Translations under genes and position numbers: made by a program | The notes under the pieces: generated by a model | Seen by the model: the letters and a program-made list of their open reading frames with translations, nothing else | Database searches by the model: none | Told to the model about the DNA's origin: nothing | NCBI GenBank assembly: GCA_963780165.1 | Contig: CAWABB010000001.1 | Span: 1,488,001 to 1,552,000 of the forward strand | DNA length: 64,000 nt | Source: CAWABB01 sp963780165 | GTDB taxonomy: Bacteria > Bacteroidota > Ignavibacteria > UBA10030 > UBA6906 | Direction: 5' to 3' | Shown here: positions 41,743 through 49,880 of the stretch, one piece after another | Position numbering within the stretch: position 1 is the stretch's first letter | Layout: each line of letters opens with the position of its first letter

Positions 41743-41844
41743 TGCCCCTCTAATTCGTATTTGCTATAAACACCAAGGGGCCAGTGCTTGCGCCGACCAG
41801 CCGTGTCGATAGGGCGTTGTGCACATGATAGTGGGCGCGGCACT
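41741..41844 (-). repeat. Dispersed 104-bp intergenic element, copy B
   Basis: This is the inverted copy of 33909-34012. Its ends are imperfect inverted repeats (AGTGCCCC at the left, GCGGCACT at the right, 7 of 8 matching), a MITE-like feature. It begins within the stop codon of the barrel gene, so it may also serve as that gene's 3' end. Confidence 0.8.
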
Positions 41845-41883
41845 GGGAACGACAACCCGGAAGTACTGGCAGGCGTAAAACGC

Positions 41884-41924
41884 GAAGCCTGCGCGAGGCC
41901 ATTCATCGCCCCCGCGCAGGCTTC
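41884..41924 (-). terminator. Rho-independent terminator
   Basis: A 12-bp perfect stem (GAAGCCTGCGCG with 41913-41924) and a 17-nt loop lie 14 nt after the stop of the barrel gene at 41938 and are followed on the minus strand by GCGTTTTACG. Confidence 0.75.
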
Positions 41925-41937
41925 ATGTCAATGGACA

Positions 41938-42603
41938 TCACAGAGCGGAAAACCCGAAGGAGAGGCCGACGGTCAACGTGAAGAACTGGCTCGCGGCAAC
42001 ATAGATGTCTCCCGGAATCTCGGCCTCTCCGGAGTTCTTCACGTAATGGTAGCGCAGCGCCAGGTCGAGCGACTTCTTTGTGTCCAGAGGAACCAGCATG
42101 CCAACGCCAAGGTTGAGGCCAGGCTCCACTCTGAACGAGGAGCTGGACGAAATCTGAATGACCGTGCCATCCTGGTACGTGTACGTCCCCCCGTCAAACT
42201 TCTTCGAATACAGGTACACCCCCGCCTCCAAGATCCCGTACGGCCTCGTTTCCGGCTTTGACGAGACCAGCTTGAGCCCGATGAGGATCGGGAACGCAGA
42301 CACGGCTCCGCCGACACCGTACTCCCCCCCGTACGGATTTGAATTCTGATCGTCGTTGAGCGCCTGGTTATCCAGCCCTGTCCTGTAGTACCCGAACCCG
42401 AGGTGATACCGGATATCCTCTCCTCCGCTCATCGAGAATCCCAGATTGAGAGCGAGGCCGGTCTTGTAGTATGTGCCGAAGGACGCGGTCGGCATCATGA
42501 CCCCCGCCGATACATCGGTGGTGTATCCAGTCTGTGCCATCGTGAAGGCGGTGGACAATGCAGAAAGCAGCGGCAGGAGCAGAAGAACAAAGCGCGATTT
42601 CAT
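41938..42603 (-). CDS. Outer-membrane beta-barrel protein
   Basis: The ATG at 42603 directly precedes a signal peptide (FVLLLLPLLSALSTAFTMAQ). The 221-residue product has the alternating-strand pattern of an OmpW/OprF-like eight-stranded barrel (SAGVMMPTASFGTYYKTG, LALRYHYVKNSGE) and ends LTVGLSFGFSAL. It lacks an OmpA peptidoglycan-binding domain. The in-frame extension to 42843 is Arg-rich and unlikely. It has its own terminator and so is probably monocistronic. Confidence 0.75.
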   Translation of the reverse strand: MKSRFVLLLLPLLSALSTAFTMAQTGYTTDVSAGVMMPTASFGTYYKTGLALNLGFSMSGGEDIRYHLGFGYYRTGLDNQALNDDQNSNPYGGEYGVGGAVSAFPILIGLKLVSSKPETRPYGILEAGVYLYSKKFDGGTYTYQDGTVIQISSSSSFRVEPGLNLGVGMLVPLDTKKSLDLALRYHYVKNSGEAEIPGDIYVAASQFFTLTVGLSFGFSAL

Positions 42604-42884
42604 GGGGAAGGTGATCCGCAGAGTGGCATATATGATTGACGCCGAAATAAGAGGAAAGGCGCGTCCAGATGCAATATCCGGAGTCCTTGACTGGTCCTCG
42701 TTCCGCTTCTTGCCGTCACCATGCCTCCGTCCGCCGTTGCGGTCCCAGGCCCAGGACGCGGCGCTTCGTGCGCGCGAGGATCCCACGACATCGGTGAGCA
42801 AGCGTCCGCGCATTGACATACGATCGTCTTCCTGCCGGTGCATCGCCTCTCCGATATCAGCTCAGTCCCGGCCCCTCAAAAGCG
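42604..42884. other. Intergenic stretch
   Basis: Between the barrel gene and the terminator at 42885 I see no coding sequence or repeat. The promoter for the barrel gene must lie here, but no clean TTG-N20-TAnnTT was found; the region near 42620-42650 is A/T-richer. Confidence 0.4.
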
Positions 42885-42911
42885 AAGCCCCCCGGGGTTG
42901 CCGGGGGGCTT
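42885..42911 (-). terminator. Rho-independent terminator of the envelope operon
   Basis: AAGCCCCCCGG pairs perfectly with 42901-42911 around a 5-nt loop, with CGCTTTTGAGG following on the minus strand. It lies 28 nt after the stop codon at 42940. Confidence 0.8.
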
Positions 42912-42939
42912 GTGCGATGCACAACTGTGGACGCGCGGA

Positions 42940-43575
42940 CTAGAACCAGCCCTGCATCCAGGCGATCCCGATGTTGACGCCCCAGTACGAGAAGGAGTTG
43001 TCATCCTTCCCCCCGAGCGTTGTTCCTGAATCGAATGCATAGTTGTATCGGACCGTTCCTGTAAGGTATGTGCCGCGCGATATGCCTATCAGGAGGCCGG
43101 CCTCCGGCGCCAGGCCGAAATGCCAGTTGTCGTTGTCGAAGGAGTAGACCCCGATCTCGAGCCGCTGCAGGATGTAGTAGGTTCCGACATTCAGTCCGAA
43201 GAACGGCCGGAAATCGTCTGCTTTGTGCCCGAGATAGTAGTGGGCATTGAGGAACAGCGGGAACGCATTCACGTACCGCACCTGGGTCCCGGACGCAGCT
43301 CCGTTGTTCAGCTGAATAGTCTGATTATTGAGCTCGCTCCAGACGTTCCACGAGAACGAACCGCCAAATGCCACATTGTCGCTCGTGAATCGGCTGAACT
43401 CGACCCCGAACCCGCTGAGGCTTGTCTCCTCAAGGAAATTCCCCATGCGGCCGCTCGGGAAGCCAATGTTCCAGGTGATCCCGCTCAACAGCTGTTTCTG
43501 CGCGCTTGCCGTAGTGGTGAGCAACACGACGGCGGCGATGATTGCGAGAATTCTCATATATGCTCCAGTCTTCAT
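42940..43575 (-). CDS. Outer-membrane beta-barrel protein (last gene of envelope operon)
   Basis: The 211-residue product has a signal peptide (ILAIIAAVVLLTTTASAQ) and a barrel-like body rich in Tyr/Phe/Asn/Gly strands (FPLFLNAHYYLGHK, YLTGTVRYNYAFDSG), ending WMQGWF with a terminal aromatic. The start may be the ATG at 43575 or the one six codons in (43557). It follows the DUF4136 lipoprotein gene by 20 nt and ends at a clear terminator. Confidence 0.75.
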   Translation of the reverse strand: MKTGAYMRILAIIAAVVLLTTTASAQKQLLSGITWNIGFPSGRMGNFLEETSLSGFGVEFSRFTSDNVAFGGSFSWNVWSELNNQTIQLNNGAASGTQVRYVNAFPLFLNAHYYLGHKADDFRPFFGLNVGTYYILQRLEIGVYSFDNDNWHFGLAPEAGLLIGISRGTYLTGTVRYNYAFDSGTTLGGKDDNSFSYWGVNIGIAWMQGWF

Positions 43576-43595
43576 GCCTGTGGTTGCGCCGCCGG

Positions 43596-44276
43596 CTACT
43601 GACCAGCGTACATATAGGGTGACTGTATAAACAACTGATTAATGTTGTTGCTGAGCCGGGTCTGGATCGAGGCCGGCGTGTCGCCTGTCAGGCCCGTGAC
43701 TGTCCCCGACCAGACAGACCGGATCTTCTGCTCGGAGATCGTTCGGCCGTAATCCACCATGTCGATGAGCGTGGTGCCCGTCGTGTATTGGTACGTGCCC
43801 CCGTATGCGGGAGGGTAGTAGGGATAGTACCATCCGTACCATCCGCCGTACCACCCGTACCAGTAATTGTAGTAGTATCCGGTGTACTCAATCGCAAACT
43901 GACCGATCGCGACCACGAACACCGAGTTACGGTCGATGCCCCCGATACCGATCTGCGATGTGTCCGCGAGCCGCTCGTACCCGCGAGCGATAAAGTTGCT
44001 CGCGACAAGCGACAGGACCTGCTTGTCATACTTCCTCCCACCGGAGATCGGGTCGGTCTTCGTGGTGTCGTAGACATGCACAATCGTGTCGCGCATCACG
44101 AAGTACTTGAACTTGGAAAAGCTGACCTCTTTGTCGTACAGCGTCAACGCGGTATCATAATCCTGGTAGCCCAGGTTGTAGTCCTCGTAGCATGCACTCA
44201 CGCCGAGCACAAGCGCGAGGGCCACCGCGGGAACGATCCACGTCCGAAAGCCTGCCAGGCGCCGGATTGTCTGCAT
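43596..44276 (-). CDS. DUF4136-like lipoprotein
   Basis: The ATG at 44276 follows AGGAGGAAGT. The 226-residue product has a lipoprotein signal (ALALVLGVSAC) and the DUF4136 pattern (YDTALTLYDKEVSFSKFKYFVM ... VLSLVASNFIARGYER, then a conserved TLIDMVDYG). A Tyr/Trp/Gly-rich stretch in the middle (YYNYWYGWYGGWYGWYYP) is notable and typical of some Bacteroidota members. The function of the family is unknown. It is the third gene of the operon beginning at 45491. Confidence 0.8.
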   Translation of the reverse strand: MQTIRRLAGFRTWIVPAVALALVLGVSACYEDYNLGYQDYDTALTLYDKEVSFSKFKYFVMRDTIVHVYDTTKTDPISGGRKYDKQVLSLVASNFIARGYERLADTSQIGIGGIDRNSVFVVAIGQFAIEYTGYYYNYWYGWYGGWYGWYYPYYPPAYGGTYQYTTGTTLIDMVDYGRTISEQKIRSVWSGTVTGLTGDTPASIQTRLSNNINQLFIQSPYMYAGQ

Positions 44277-44323
44277 ACTTCCTCCTGATTCGTTCACATC
44301 CTTTACAGTTCGATGGAGCCGCA

Positions 44324-44812
44324 TTACTTCATCAACGGAAGATCAGCGGAGATCTTCAGATCGAGCAGTTTCGTGATGACACCCTCCAGCTGAAAGAACC
44401 GGCCGGCGTCCTTTGCGCCGATCGCCCTCGACATCTTCTTGAAGTATTCCGCCCGGAGGTCAACGAGCTCCTCCTGGTTGTCGAAGGTACGCTCCATGAG
44501 ATCTTCGGCCTGTTCATCGGTCAGTGTGCTGTACTTCGCGGAGTACTCCTTCAGCACCTCGACCACTTTGTTGCCGATAAGCGACTGCTTGTAGTCAAAC
44601 TCGCGGTACAGCGGCCAGAACGCGACGGAATCTTCGGGCGAAAGCCCGAGAGATTTGTCGTAGAGCTCGACCTTCCCGGTGCGCAGGTCGGTCCGGAACG
44701 TCTCGATGTACCGGTCTATTTGCGCCTGCGAGGAGACCGACTGATTGGTCTGTGCGTAGGTCAACCCGCAGAGGGTTGCCGAAACCAACAGAATTGAAAG
44801 AATGCGATACAT
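44324..44812 (-). CDS. Small periplasmic helical protein of unknown function
   Basis: The 162-residue product has a signal peptide (ILSILLVSATLCGLTYAQ) and an all-helical, charged mature part (RYIETFRTDLRTGKVELYDKS, EEYSAKYSTLTDEQAEDLM-like helices). The overall look recalls periplasmic Spy/CpxP-like chaperones, but the LTxxQ motif is only approximate (LTDEQ), so I do not assign that family. It lies between two barrel-type genes in the same operon. Confidence 0.65.
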   Translation of the reverse strand: MYRILSILLVSATLCGLTYAQTNQSVSSQAQIDRYIETFRTDLRTGKVELYDKSLGLSPEDSVAFWPLYREFDYKQSLIGNKVVEVLKEYSAKYSTLTDEQAEDLMERTFDNQEELVDLRAEYFKKMSRAIGAKDAGRFFQLEGVITKLLDLKISADLPLMK

Positions 44813-44834
44813 AGTGTCTTCCTTCTTGAAGTTT

Positions 44835-45491
44835 TCAGATGACGATGATCAGACCAGCGCTCAGGTCTCCCTGGAGGATGGGGACACCGGCGCCCACACT
44901 CACGCCCGCTCCACCCGTACCCACGTAGAATCCGCCCCCGGAAACGTACAGGGGCATGAGCAAGCGTCCCTGGAGCCTCAGACCGATCTTCTCTGAAAGG
45001 TACACTTTGAGTCCGCCCGAGAAATTCATCGCGGCGTAGACGTTCGTTTCGTACCTGGAGTCGCTGGGGCTGAACATTACAATACCGGCGCCGGCGCCGA
45101 GGAACGGCTTGGTCTTGCCCCGACCGGTTTCCCACACCGCGTTCAGCTGAAAGTAGTGGGTGTCCATGTCCGTCGACAGACCGATCAAGCTGGGGTCAAC
45201 CGTGGTAAGATAATAGGGCTCAAAGTGGGCAACCGAAGGAAGGTAGCTCCAGAAGAACTCGACCACTAGCTCCTTCTGGACGCGATAGCCCAGGATCAAC
45301 CCGTACTGGGCGCCATCGTCCACGACAATCTCCCCCTCGTAGCCCTGAACTGACCCGCCCCACTGATATCCGAATGTCGGGGTGATTTCAATCGCCCCCT
45401 TCTGCGTTTGTGAGAATGCCGGCTGGGTGAGGCCGAGCAGGAGCAACCCGACGACGGGAATCGCCCGTCTCATTCCATGTGTGAAGTTCAT
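44835..45491 (-). CDS. Outer-membrane beta-barrel protein (first gene of envelope operon)
   Basis: The ATG at 45491 follows GGAGGACTG. The 218-residue product has a signal peptide ending AFSQ, an eight-stranded barrel pattern with ITPTFGYQWGGSV and FLGAGAGIVMF, and a C-terminus GLIIVI. A TTG-N20-TATCATTG promoter lies 37 nt upstream. The next genes follow at gaps of 22, 47 and 20 nt, so all four envelope proteins are one unit. Confidence 0.76.
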   Translation of the reverse strand: MNFTHGMRRAIPVVGLLLLGLTQPAFSQTQKGAIEITPTFGYQWGGSVQGYEGEIVVDDGAQYGLILGYRVQKELVVEFFWSYLPSVAHFEPYYLTTVDPSLIGLSTDMDTHYFQLNAVWETGRGKTKPFLGAGAGIVMFSPSDSRYETNVYAAMNFSGGLKVYLSEKIGLRLQGRLLMPLYVSGGGFYVGTGGAGVSVGAGVPILQGDLSAGLIIVI

Positions 45492-45527
45492 CAGTCCTCC
45501 AGGATTATTCTGCATCAGGCAAGCGGA

Positions 45528-45558
45528 CAATGATAACAAGAAACACCTGTAGAATCAA
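45528..45558 (-). promoter_or_regulatory. Predicted promoter of the envelope operon (TTG-N20-TATCATTG)
   Basis: Minus-strand TTG at 45558-45556, 20-nt spacer, TATCATTG at 45535-45528. Confidence 0.6.
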
Positions 45559-45645
45559 GCCACTGATCATCATCCCGGCAGCATGGCCCTCGTCAGAACC
45601 GAAGAGGCCTCTGCAAATTGAGGAAATGGGTGCCACGGGAGGACA

Positions 45646-46536
45646 TCAGAACCCGACGATGGGCGTTAGGAAGATCCAGAGAAATCCCAGGCACATGGCC
45701 AGGACGAGGCAGATGCCGAGAAGAGACAGGGCTGTGCGGATGTCTCCGTCCTTGACCAGGACGATCGGCCCGTACCCCGCTCCCGCGGCGAGCCCGGCAA
45801 GCGCCGCTCCGAACGGGATGATGTGATGCACGAGGCCTTCAGCGATAGCGATCGACGCCGCGCAATGAGGGATCAGCCCGAAGAGCGCGGTGGCAACGAC
45901 GGCAAGGACAGGGTGATCCCAGAACACGGACAGTTTTGCTGGAAGACTCACGAACGAGAGCGCAAGTCCGAGCACCGCCGCGATCCCGACCACCCAGAAC
46001 CAGATGCGGAGCGTCCTCCGGAGGCTGTGCACGAGTACCTCCTTGATCGGGGCACGCGCGAGCTCGGTGCGCACTTCGACGGCGAAGTGCGAGGAGACGG
46101 TTTCGTGCGGAGGAGTGTACTTCTTGTTCTTGAGGAGAAGGTCCAGTCCGTAGCCCGTCGCGACGCCGAACACGGCCTTCGCGAGGATCAGTCCCCCGAC
46201 CGCCGTCCACTGGTCACGATGAGCGATGAGAATCGGGATCGCTTCGTCGGACGTCGCGAGGTAGGTGGCGACAATCGTGCCCACCGATACCCTTCCAGAG
46301 ACGAAGAGCGACGTCACGAACACAGACATGCCGCACTGAGGGAGAAGGCCCAGGGTGGTCCCGATCAGCGGACCGAGCGTGCCCGAGAGGCCTGACCTGG
46401 CAACGAGGTCCACCCCGCGTGAATGGGAGAGATACTCCATCGCCGCGTACAGCAGGAACAGCAGCGGAATCATCGGCAGGGTGTCGAGCACCGTGCCGCC
46501 GATGATCTCAGGTATCGTTCCGCCGTGGTGATGCAT
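45646..46536 (-). CDS. Putative metal or arsenical transporter, ArsP_2/DUF2899-like
   Basis: The 296-residue membrane protein has about eight to ten hydrophobic segments in two similar halves. Each half has a cysteine motif, LLPQCGMSVF and LIPHCAASIAI, the mark of the ArsP_2 family (often annotated as putative manganese transporter). The N-terminus is His-rich (MHHHGG). The cytoplasmic loop (~135-170) is charged. It probably exports a metal ion or organoarsenical through the inner membrane; the substrate is unknown. It lies 48 nt after the TPR gene and may be co-transcribed. Confidence 0.78.
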   Translation of the reverse strand: MHHHGGTIPEIIGGTVLDTLPMIPLLFLLYAAMEYLSHSRGVDLVARSGLSGTLGPLIGTTLGLLPQCGMSVFVTSLFVSGRVSVGTIVATYLATSDEAIPILIAHRDQWTAVGGLILAKAVFGVATGYGLDLLLKNKKYTPPHETVSSHFAVEVRTELARAPIKEVLVHSLRRTLRIWFWVVGIAAVLGLALSFVSLPAKLSVFWDHPVLAVVATALFGLIPHCAASIAIAEGLVHHIIPFGAALAGLAAGAGYGPIVLVKDGDIRTALSLLGICLVLAMCLGFLWIFLTPIVGF

Positions 46537-46584
46537 CGTCCATATCAGCGCCTGGGGCCGACGTTCCCGCAGCCCCGCGGGGCT

Positions 46585-47334
46585 CTAATTCGACCCAGAA
46601 CCGTTTTCCTTTAGCCATTCCCGCGCCATCTCAACCCGCCTCCGGTCGGACGCCATCTGAATCGGATTGTTGATGCAGAACTCGAACTCCTTCCGGGCGT
46701 CCGCCTCCCGGTCCATCTTTTCGTACACCTTCGCGAGCTCGAATCGATGGCGAATGACCCTGGGAGCGATCTCGATCGCCTTGAGAAGAGCCTGCTCCGC
46801 ATCGGGGTACCCCCCGTCCGGCAGGCTTCCAAGCAGGAGGTTAGCCAGCGTCTTTTCCAACCAGCTCACGTTCCCGAGAGCCAGGTAGAACGTGCCGAGG
46901 ATGGACCAGGCGATGTCGTCGCGGGGATTCAGCCTGATCGACTGTTCCAGAAGCCGCTTGATGTCGTTGGCCAGGGCCACCTTCTTCTTGCTCCCCTCGT
47001 ACATCGCGGTATTTCCAAGCGCCGCCGCGAGCCAGGTGTTGCTCTCGGCCAGCGTCGAGTCGATTCGCATCGCCTCATGCGCATAGCGCTCGGCGGTAAG
47101 GTAGGCCTCTTTCTTCTCCTCGCCTTTGGATACGTCCCCGACGAAGACGTGCGCGCGGGCCAGGCGCCACTGGACCTGGACATCGTTCGGCCGGACCCTG
47201 TCCAGCGAGTCGTACGTGGCGATCGCCGCTCTGTAGTCCATCCGTGCGAACGCGTCGTCCCCCGGGAAGGGCGATTGTGCAGTAACGGAAGCGGCAGAGA
47301 GCACAAGGACGGCGACCAGGACAATCAGCGGCAT
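46585..47334 (-). CDS. TPR-repeat periplasmic protein
   Basis: From the ATG at 47334 the product is 249 residues with a signal peptide (IVLVAVLVLSAASVTAQ). At least three tetratricopeptide repeats follow (DDAFARMDYRAAIATYDSLDRVRPND, the segment around LAESNTWLAAALGNTAMYEG, and RHRFELAKVYEKMDREADARKEFEFC, each shown only in part). It resembles eukaryotic-like RMDN-type and Bacteroidota TPR proteins that act as protein-interaction scaffolds. The in-frame Arg-rich extension to 47541 is not convincing. Confidence 0.8.
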   Translation of the reverse strand: MPLIVLVAVLVLSAASVTAQSPFPGDDAFARMDYRAAIATYDSLDRVRPNDVQVQWRLARAHVFVGDVSKGEEKKEAYLTAERYAHEAMRIDSTLAESNTWLAAALGNTAMYEGSKKKVALANDIKRLLEQSIRLNPRDDIAWSILGTFYLALGNVSWLEKTLANLLLGSLPDGGYPDAEQALLKAIEIAPRVIRHRFELAKVYEKMDREADARKEFEFCINNPIQMASDRRRVEMAREWLKENGSGSN

Positions 47335-47393
47335 TCGAATCCTGCAATACGTGAGACATGGAAAAAGCTTAATGCTTAAGATCGCCTTTTTTC

Positions 47394-47423
47394 TTGACAA
47401 ACTCCACGGATCTCGTAGGTTGC
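47394..47423 (+). promoter_or_regulatory. Predicted promoter (TTG-N19-TAGGTTGC)
   Basis: TTG at 47394-47396 (within TTGACA), 19-nt spacer, TAGGTTGC at 47416-47423. It points at the small frame starting at 47457, which lends that frame some support. Confidence 0.5.
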
Positions 47424-47456
47424 ATAATAAAGCATCCCTGTTCTCCTCGCTCAACG

Positions 47457-47804
47457 ATGCGCACAGTCCTCCATACGCTCGGGGCAGCCCTGTTCGGGAG
47501 CCTCTATGTCGCGACCTGGACTGCCGTCCATATCGGCACAATCGCTGCGCCCCCTATGGGGTCCGGACCCTCGAGGATCGGGCCTGCGTCACAGAGGCGC
47601 TCCCACGAAGTTCACTCCGCCCCCGCACAACGCCGACACCTCCCCGCTCCAAAGATCCAGATCTCCTGTCCGGAATCGCCACCGCCCGCCGGGCATCAGA
47701 CGTTCGAGCTGCCGTGGCTTCTTCTCCCGGTTGCCACCTCCGGGACGACGGCATCGCTCCTCCTGATTGCCCGCCATCCAACACGCGCACCTCCGCTGGC
47801 CTGA
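47457..47804 (+). CDS. Possible small membrane protein (115 residues)
   Basis: The frame begins MRTVLHTLGAALFGSLYVATWTAVHIG, an N-terminal membrane segment or signal given here in two parts. A Pro/Ser/Arg/His-rich linker and a second hydrophobic segment (LPWLLLPVATSGTTASLLLIAR) follow near the end. Third-position GC is high, a promoter-like element lies 34 nt upstream, and no competing gene occupies the region. There is no strong ribosome-binding site and no family match, so this may be noncoding. The rest of 47335-48005 shows nothing else I can name. Confidence 0.35.
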   Translation: MRTVLHTLGAALFGSLYVATWTAVHIGTIAAPPMGSGPSRIGPASQRRSHEVHSAPAQRRHLPAPKIQISCPESPPPAGHQTFELPWLLLPVATSGTTASLLLIARHPTRAPPLA

Positions 47805-48005
47805 TACTCTATGTATCGATGACAGAACGATAGCGTTGATTGTTCGCCGTGGCTGCGTCCGCATCGATCGCGTGCGGATGAGGCCCGGCAGTCGGTGCGC
47901 CTGATGGCTGGACTCGCCGTCGGGGCGCTCACCCTTGTAGCGAAAGTGCTCGGGCTGTTCCAGCCTTCCTTTCGCCGCACACATTTCATCACCGGGAGAA
48001 CGCAG

Positions 48006-48647
48006 ATGCTCCCCTTCACTTTTCACACGAAGCTCGAACAGACGCTTCTGCTGGGGAAGAGGGCGCGGAATCTCCGCATGCTGATCCATGGCATCCGGGA
48101 GGTTCCCGACGCTTCGATCTATCATCACACGCACCGGTTCCTGCTGCAACACCACTACCTCTCGCCGGAACCTCCGAATGACTTCGCGTACTGGGCGACC
48201 GAGGTGCTCAATGACAAGATTCTCGGGGAGCGTCTCTGGAGCATCGATATCATCCAATTCGGGAGCATCGGAGCGCTCCGGGAGCGGCTGCTGCAGGTTA
48301 TGGAAGACCACGCGGCGGAGACGGAGCGAAGTGTCGACGCACCTCGCGGCGAGGAATTCCATTTTCTGGCCTCGAGAATCTTCGTGCTCCCGACGCCCCT
48401 GGTCGTCGCCTCGCTGGGCGGACTCCGAGAAGCCCTGCAGCGTGTAACCATCAATGCCATCTACTATCACATGTTCGACGCCCGGCTTCGCCTCGGACGC
48501 GGGGACAATGATTTCTCGCGCTGGCTCGATGACGAGGGGTATCGAGAACTGGCGTCCGAGATACGGGACCTCGACCCATACACGCAGACCCTCGAAGGGT
48601 TGCGACAGCGTCTGATCAGCATGGTGCGCGACTATGAGCATACTTGA
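48006..48647 (+). CDS. DUF5752 family protein
   Basis: The 213-residue product starts at the ATG at 48006 (GGGAG 8 nt upstream) and opens PFTFHTKLEQTLLLGKRARNL. It continues with HHTHRFLLQHHYLSPEPPNDFAYWATEVL and IDIIQFGSIGALRERL, the DUF5752 pattern. I recall this family next to trehalose synthase genes in several phyla, as here, where it overlaps the TreT gene by 14 nt. No catalytic motif is known; it may regulate or assemble with the glycosyltransferase. A GTG/ATG further upstream would add a hydrophobic stretch that seems unnatural. Confidence 0.82.
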   Translation: MLPFTFHTKLEQTLLLGKRARNLRMLIHGIREVPDASIYHHTHRFLLQHHYLSPEPPNDFAYWATEVLNDKILGERLWSIDIIQFGSIGALRERLLQVMEDHAAETERSVDAPRGEEFHFLASRIFVLPTPLVVASLGGLREALQRVTINAIYYHMFDARLRLGRGDNDFSRWLDDEGYRELASEIRDLDPYTQTLEGLRQRLISMVRDYEHT

Positions 48648-49851
48648 ATCCTATATCCCCATTGTTGGAGCCTCTACCATCGACGAGCTGTCGCTCCTTG
48701 CGGAGCGGCTTCGAGGCGTGTCGGTCCAGAACATCAACTCCACGGCGGTCGGAGGAGGCGTGGCGGAGATTCTCACGCGCATGGTCCCGCTGCTCAAAGA
48801 CCTCGGCGTGGACGCCCGCTGGGATGTGATCAAGGGGAATGAGAAGTTCTTTGAAGTCACGAAGAAGATGCACAACGCCCTGCACGGCGTTGACGTGACG
48901 ATCACGAACGCGGAGTACGACGTATTCCTCGATGTCACCCGGACGAACGCGGCGGAGATGCAGTTCGGCGACATCGTATTCGTACACGACCCGCAACCCA
49001 TCGGGCTCATCGAGCACCGCCCGGATCTTTCGTCCCGCTGGGTGTGGCGATGCCATGTCGATTTCTCGCGCCCGGACCCGGCCGTCTGGAGTTTCCTCGA
49101 GCGATTCCTCCGGTCCTACGACTGTGCGGTGTTTTCCGCGCCGGCGTTCGCCCGCCAGCTGCCAATCCCGCAGGTGCTGATCCCGCCGTCCATCGATCCG
49201 CTGAGCGACAAGAATCGCGATCTGCCCGACGACGTTGTGGACGCGGTCTTCAATCGCTTTCTCATCGATCGCTCGCGGCCGGTCGTCACCCAGATCTCCC
49301 GGTTCGACTATCTCAAGGATCCGCTCGGAGTGATCAAGGCGTACCGCCTCGCGAAGAGGCGGGTCGATTGCCAGCTCGTCCTCGCGGGGGGCGGGGCGAC
49401 AGACGACCCGGAGGGCCCGACCCTCATGCGGCAAGTCCAGGAGGAGGCCAACAAGGACCCCGACATCTTTGTCCTGTTCCTGCCGCCGGCCAGCGATGTC
49501 GAGATCAATGCGCTCCAGCGAGGATCCACCGTCATCCTGCAGAAGTCGTTGCGCGAGGGGTTCGGCCTGACCGTCGCGGAGGCTCTCTGGAAGGGGAAGC
49601 CGACGATCGCCGGGGCGGTCGGGGGCATACCGCTCCAGATCACGCACAAATACTCCGGCATCCTGACGACTTCAATCGAGGGAACCGCGCACTGGATCAG
49701 GCAGCTGATCCAGGAGCCACGATACGCCGAAGGGCTTGGGCGAAACGGGCACGAGCACATCCGGAATAACTTCTTGATCACGAGGCACCTCAAGGATTAC
49801 CTCTTGACCTTCCTGTCTCTGACCCGACGGGACGACATCGTGTATCTCTAG
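48634..49851 (+). CDS. treT: Trehalose glycosyltransferring synthase-like glycosyltransferase (GT4)
   Basis: The 405-residue protein has the TreT layout: NINSTAVGGGVAEIL in the N-terminal donor/acceptor region, VFVHDPQPIGLI, FSAPAFARQLPIPQVLIPPSIDPLSDKN, then the GT-B C-terminal domain with SRFDYLKDPLGVI and the E-x7-E motif in SLREGFGLTVAEALWKGKP. TreT makes trehalose from NDP-glucose and glucose in one step, and can run in reverse. It sits between the DUF5752 gene (14-nt overlap) and otsA-otsB (29-nt gap). The exact donor is unknown. Confidence 0.87.
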   Translation: MSILESYIPIVGASTIDELSLLAERLRGVSVQNINSTAVGGGVAEILTRMVPLLKDLGVDARWDVIKGNEKFFEVTKKMHNALHGVDVTITNAEYDVFLDVTRTNAAEMQFGDIVFVHDPQPIGLIEHRPDLSSRWVWRCHVDFSRPDPAVWSFLERFLRSYDCAVFSAPAFARQLPIPQVLIPPSIDPLSDKNRDLPDDVVDAVFNRFLIDRSRPVVTQISRFDYLKDPLGVIKAYRLAKRRVDCQLVLAGGGATDDPEGPTLMRQVQEEANKDPDIFVLFLPPASDVEINALQRGSTVILQKSLREGFGLTVAEALWKGKPTIAGAVGGIPLQITHKYSGILTTSIEGTAHWIRQLIQEPRYAEGLGRNGHEHIRNNFLITRHLKDYLLTFLSLTRRDDIVYL

Positions 49852-49880
49852 GGGAGACGAATCACAGCGAGGAGGCGGAG

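Noticed and set aside
47521..47800. Possible tRNA or other structured RNA
   Set aside because: GTTCGA-like words occur, but no cloverleaf with paired acceptor and anticodon stems could be built on either strand.
47589..48641. 350-codon open frame on the minus strand
   Set aside because: Antisense to the DUF5752 gene, which overlaps treT in a normal operon arrangement.
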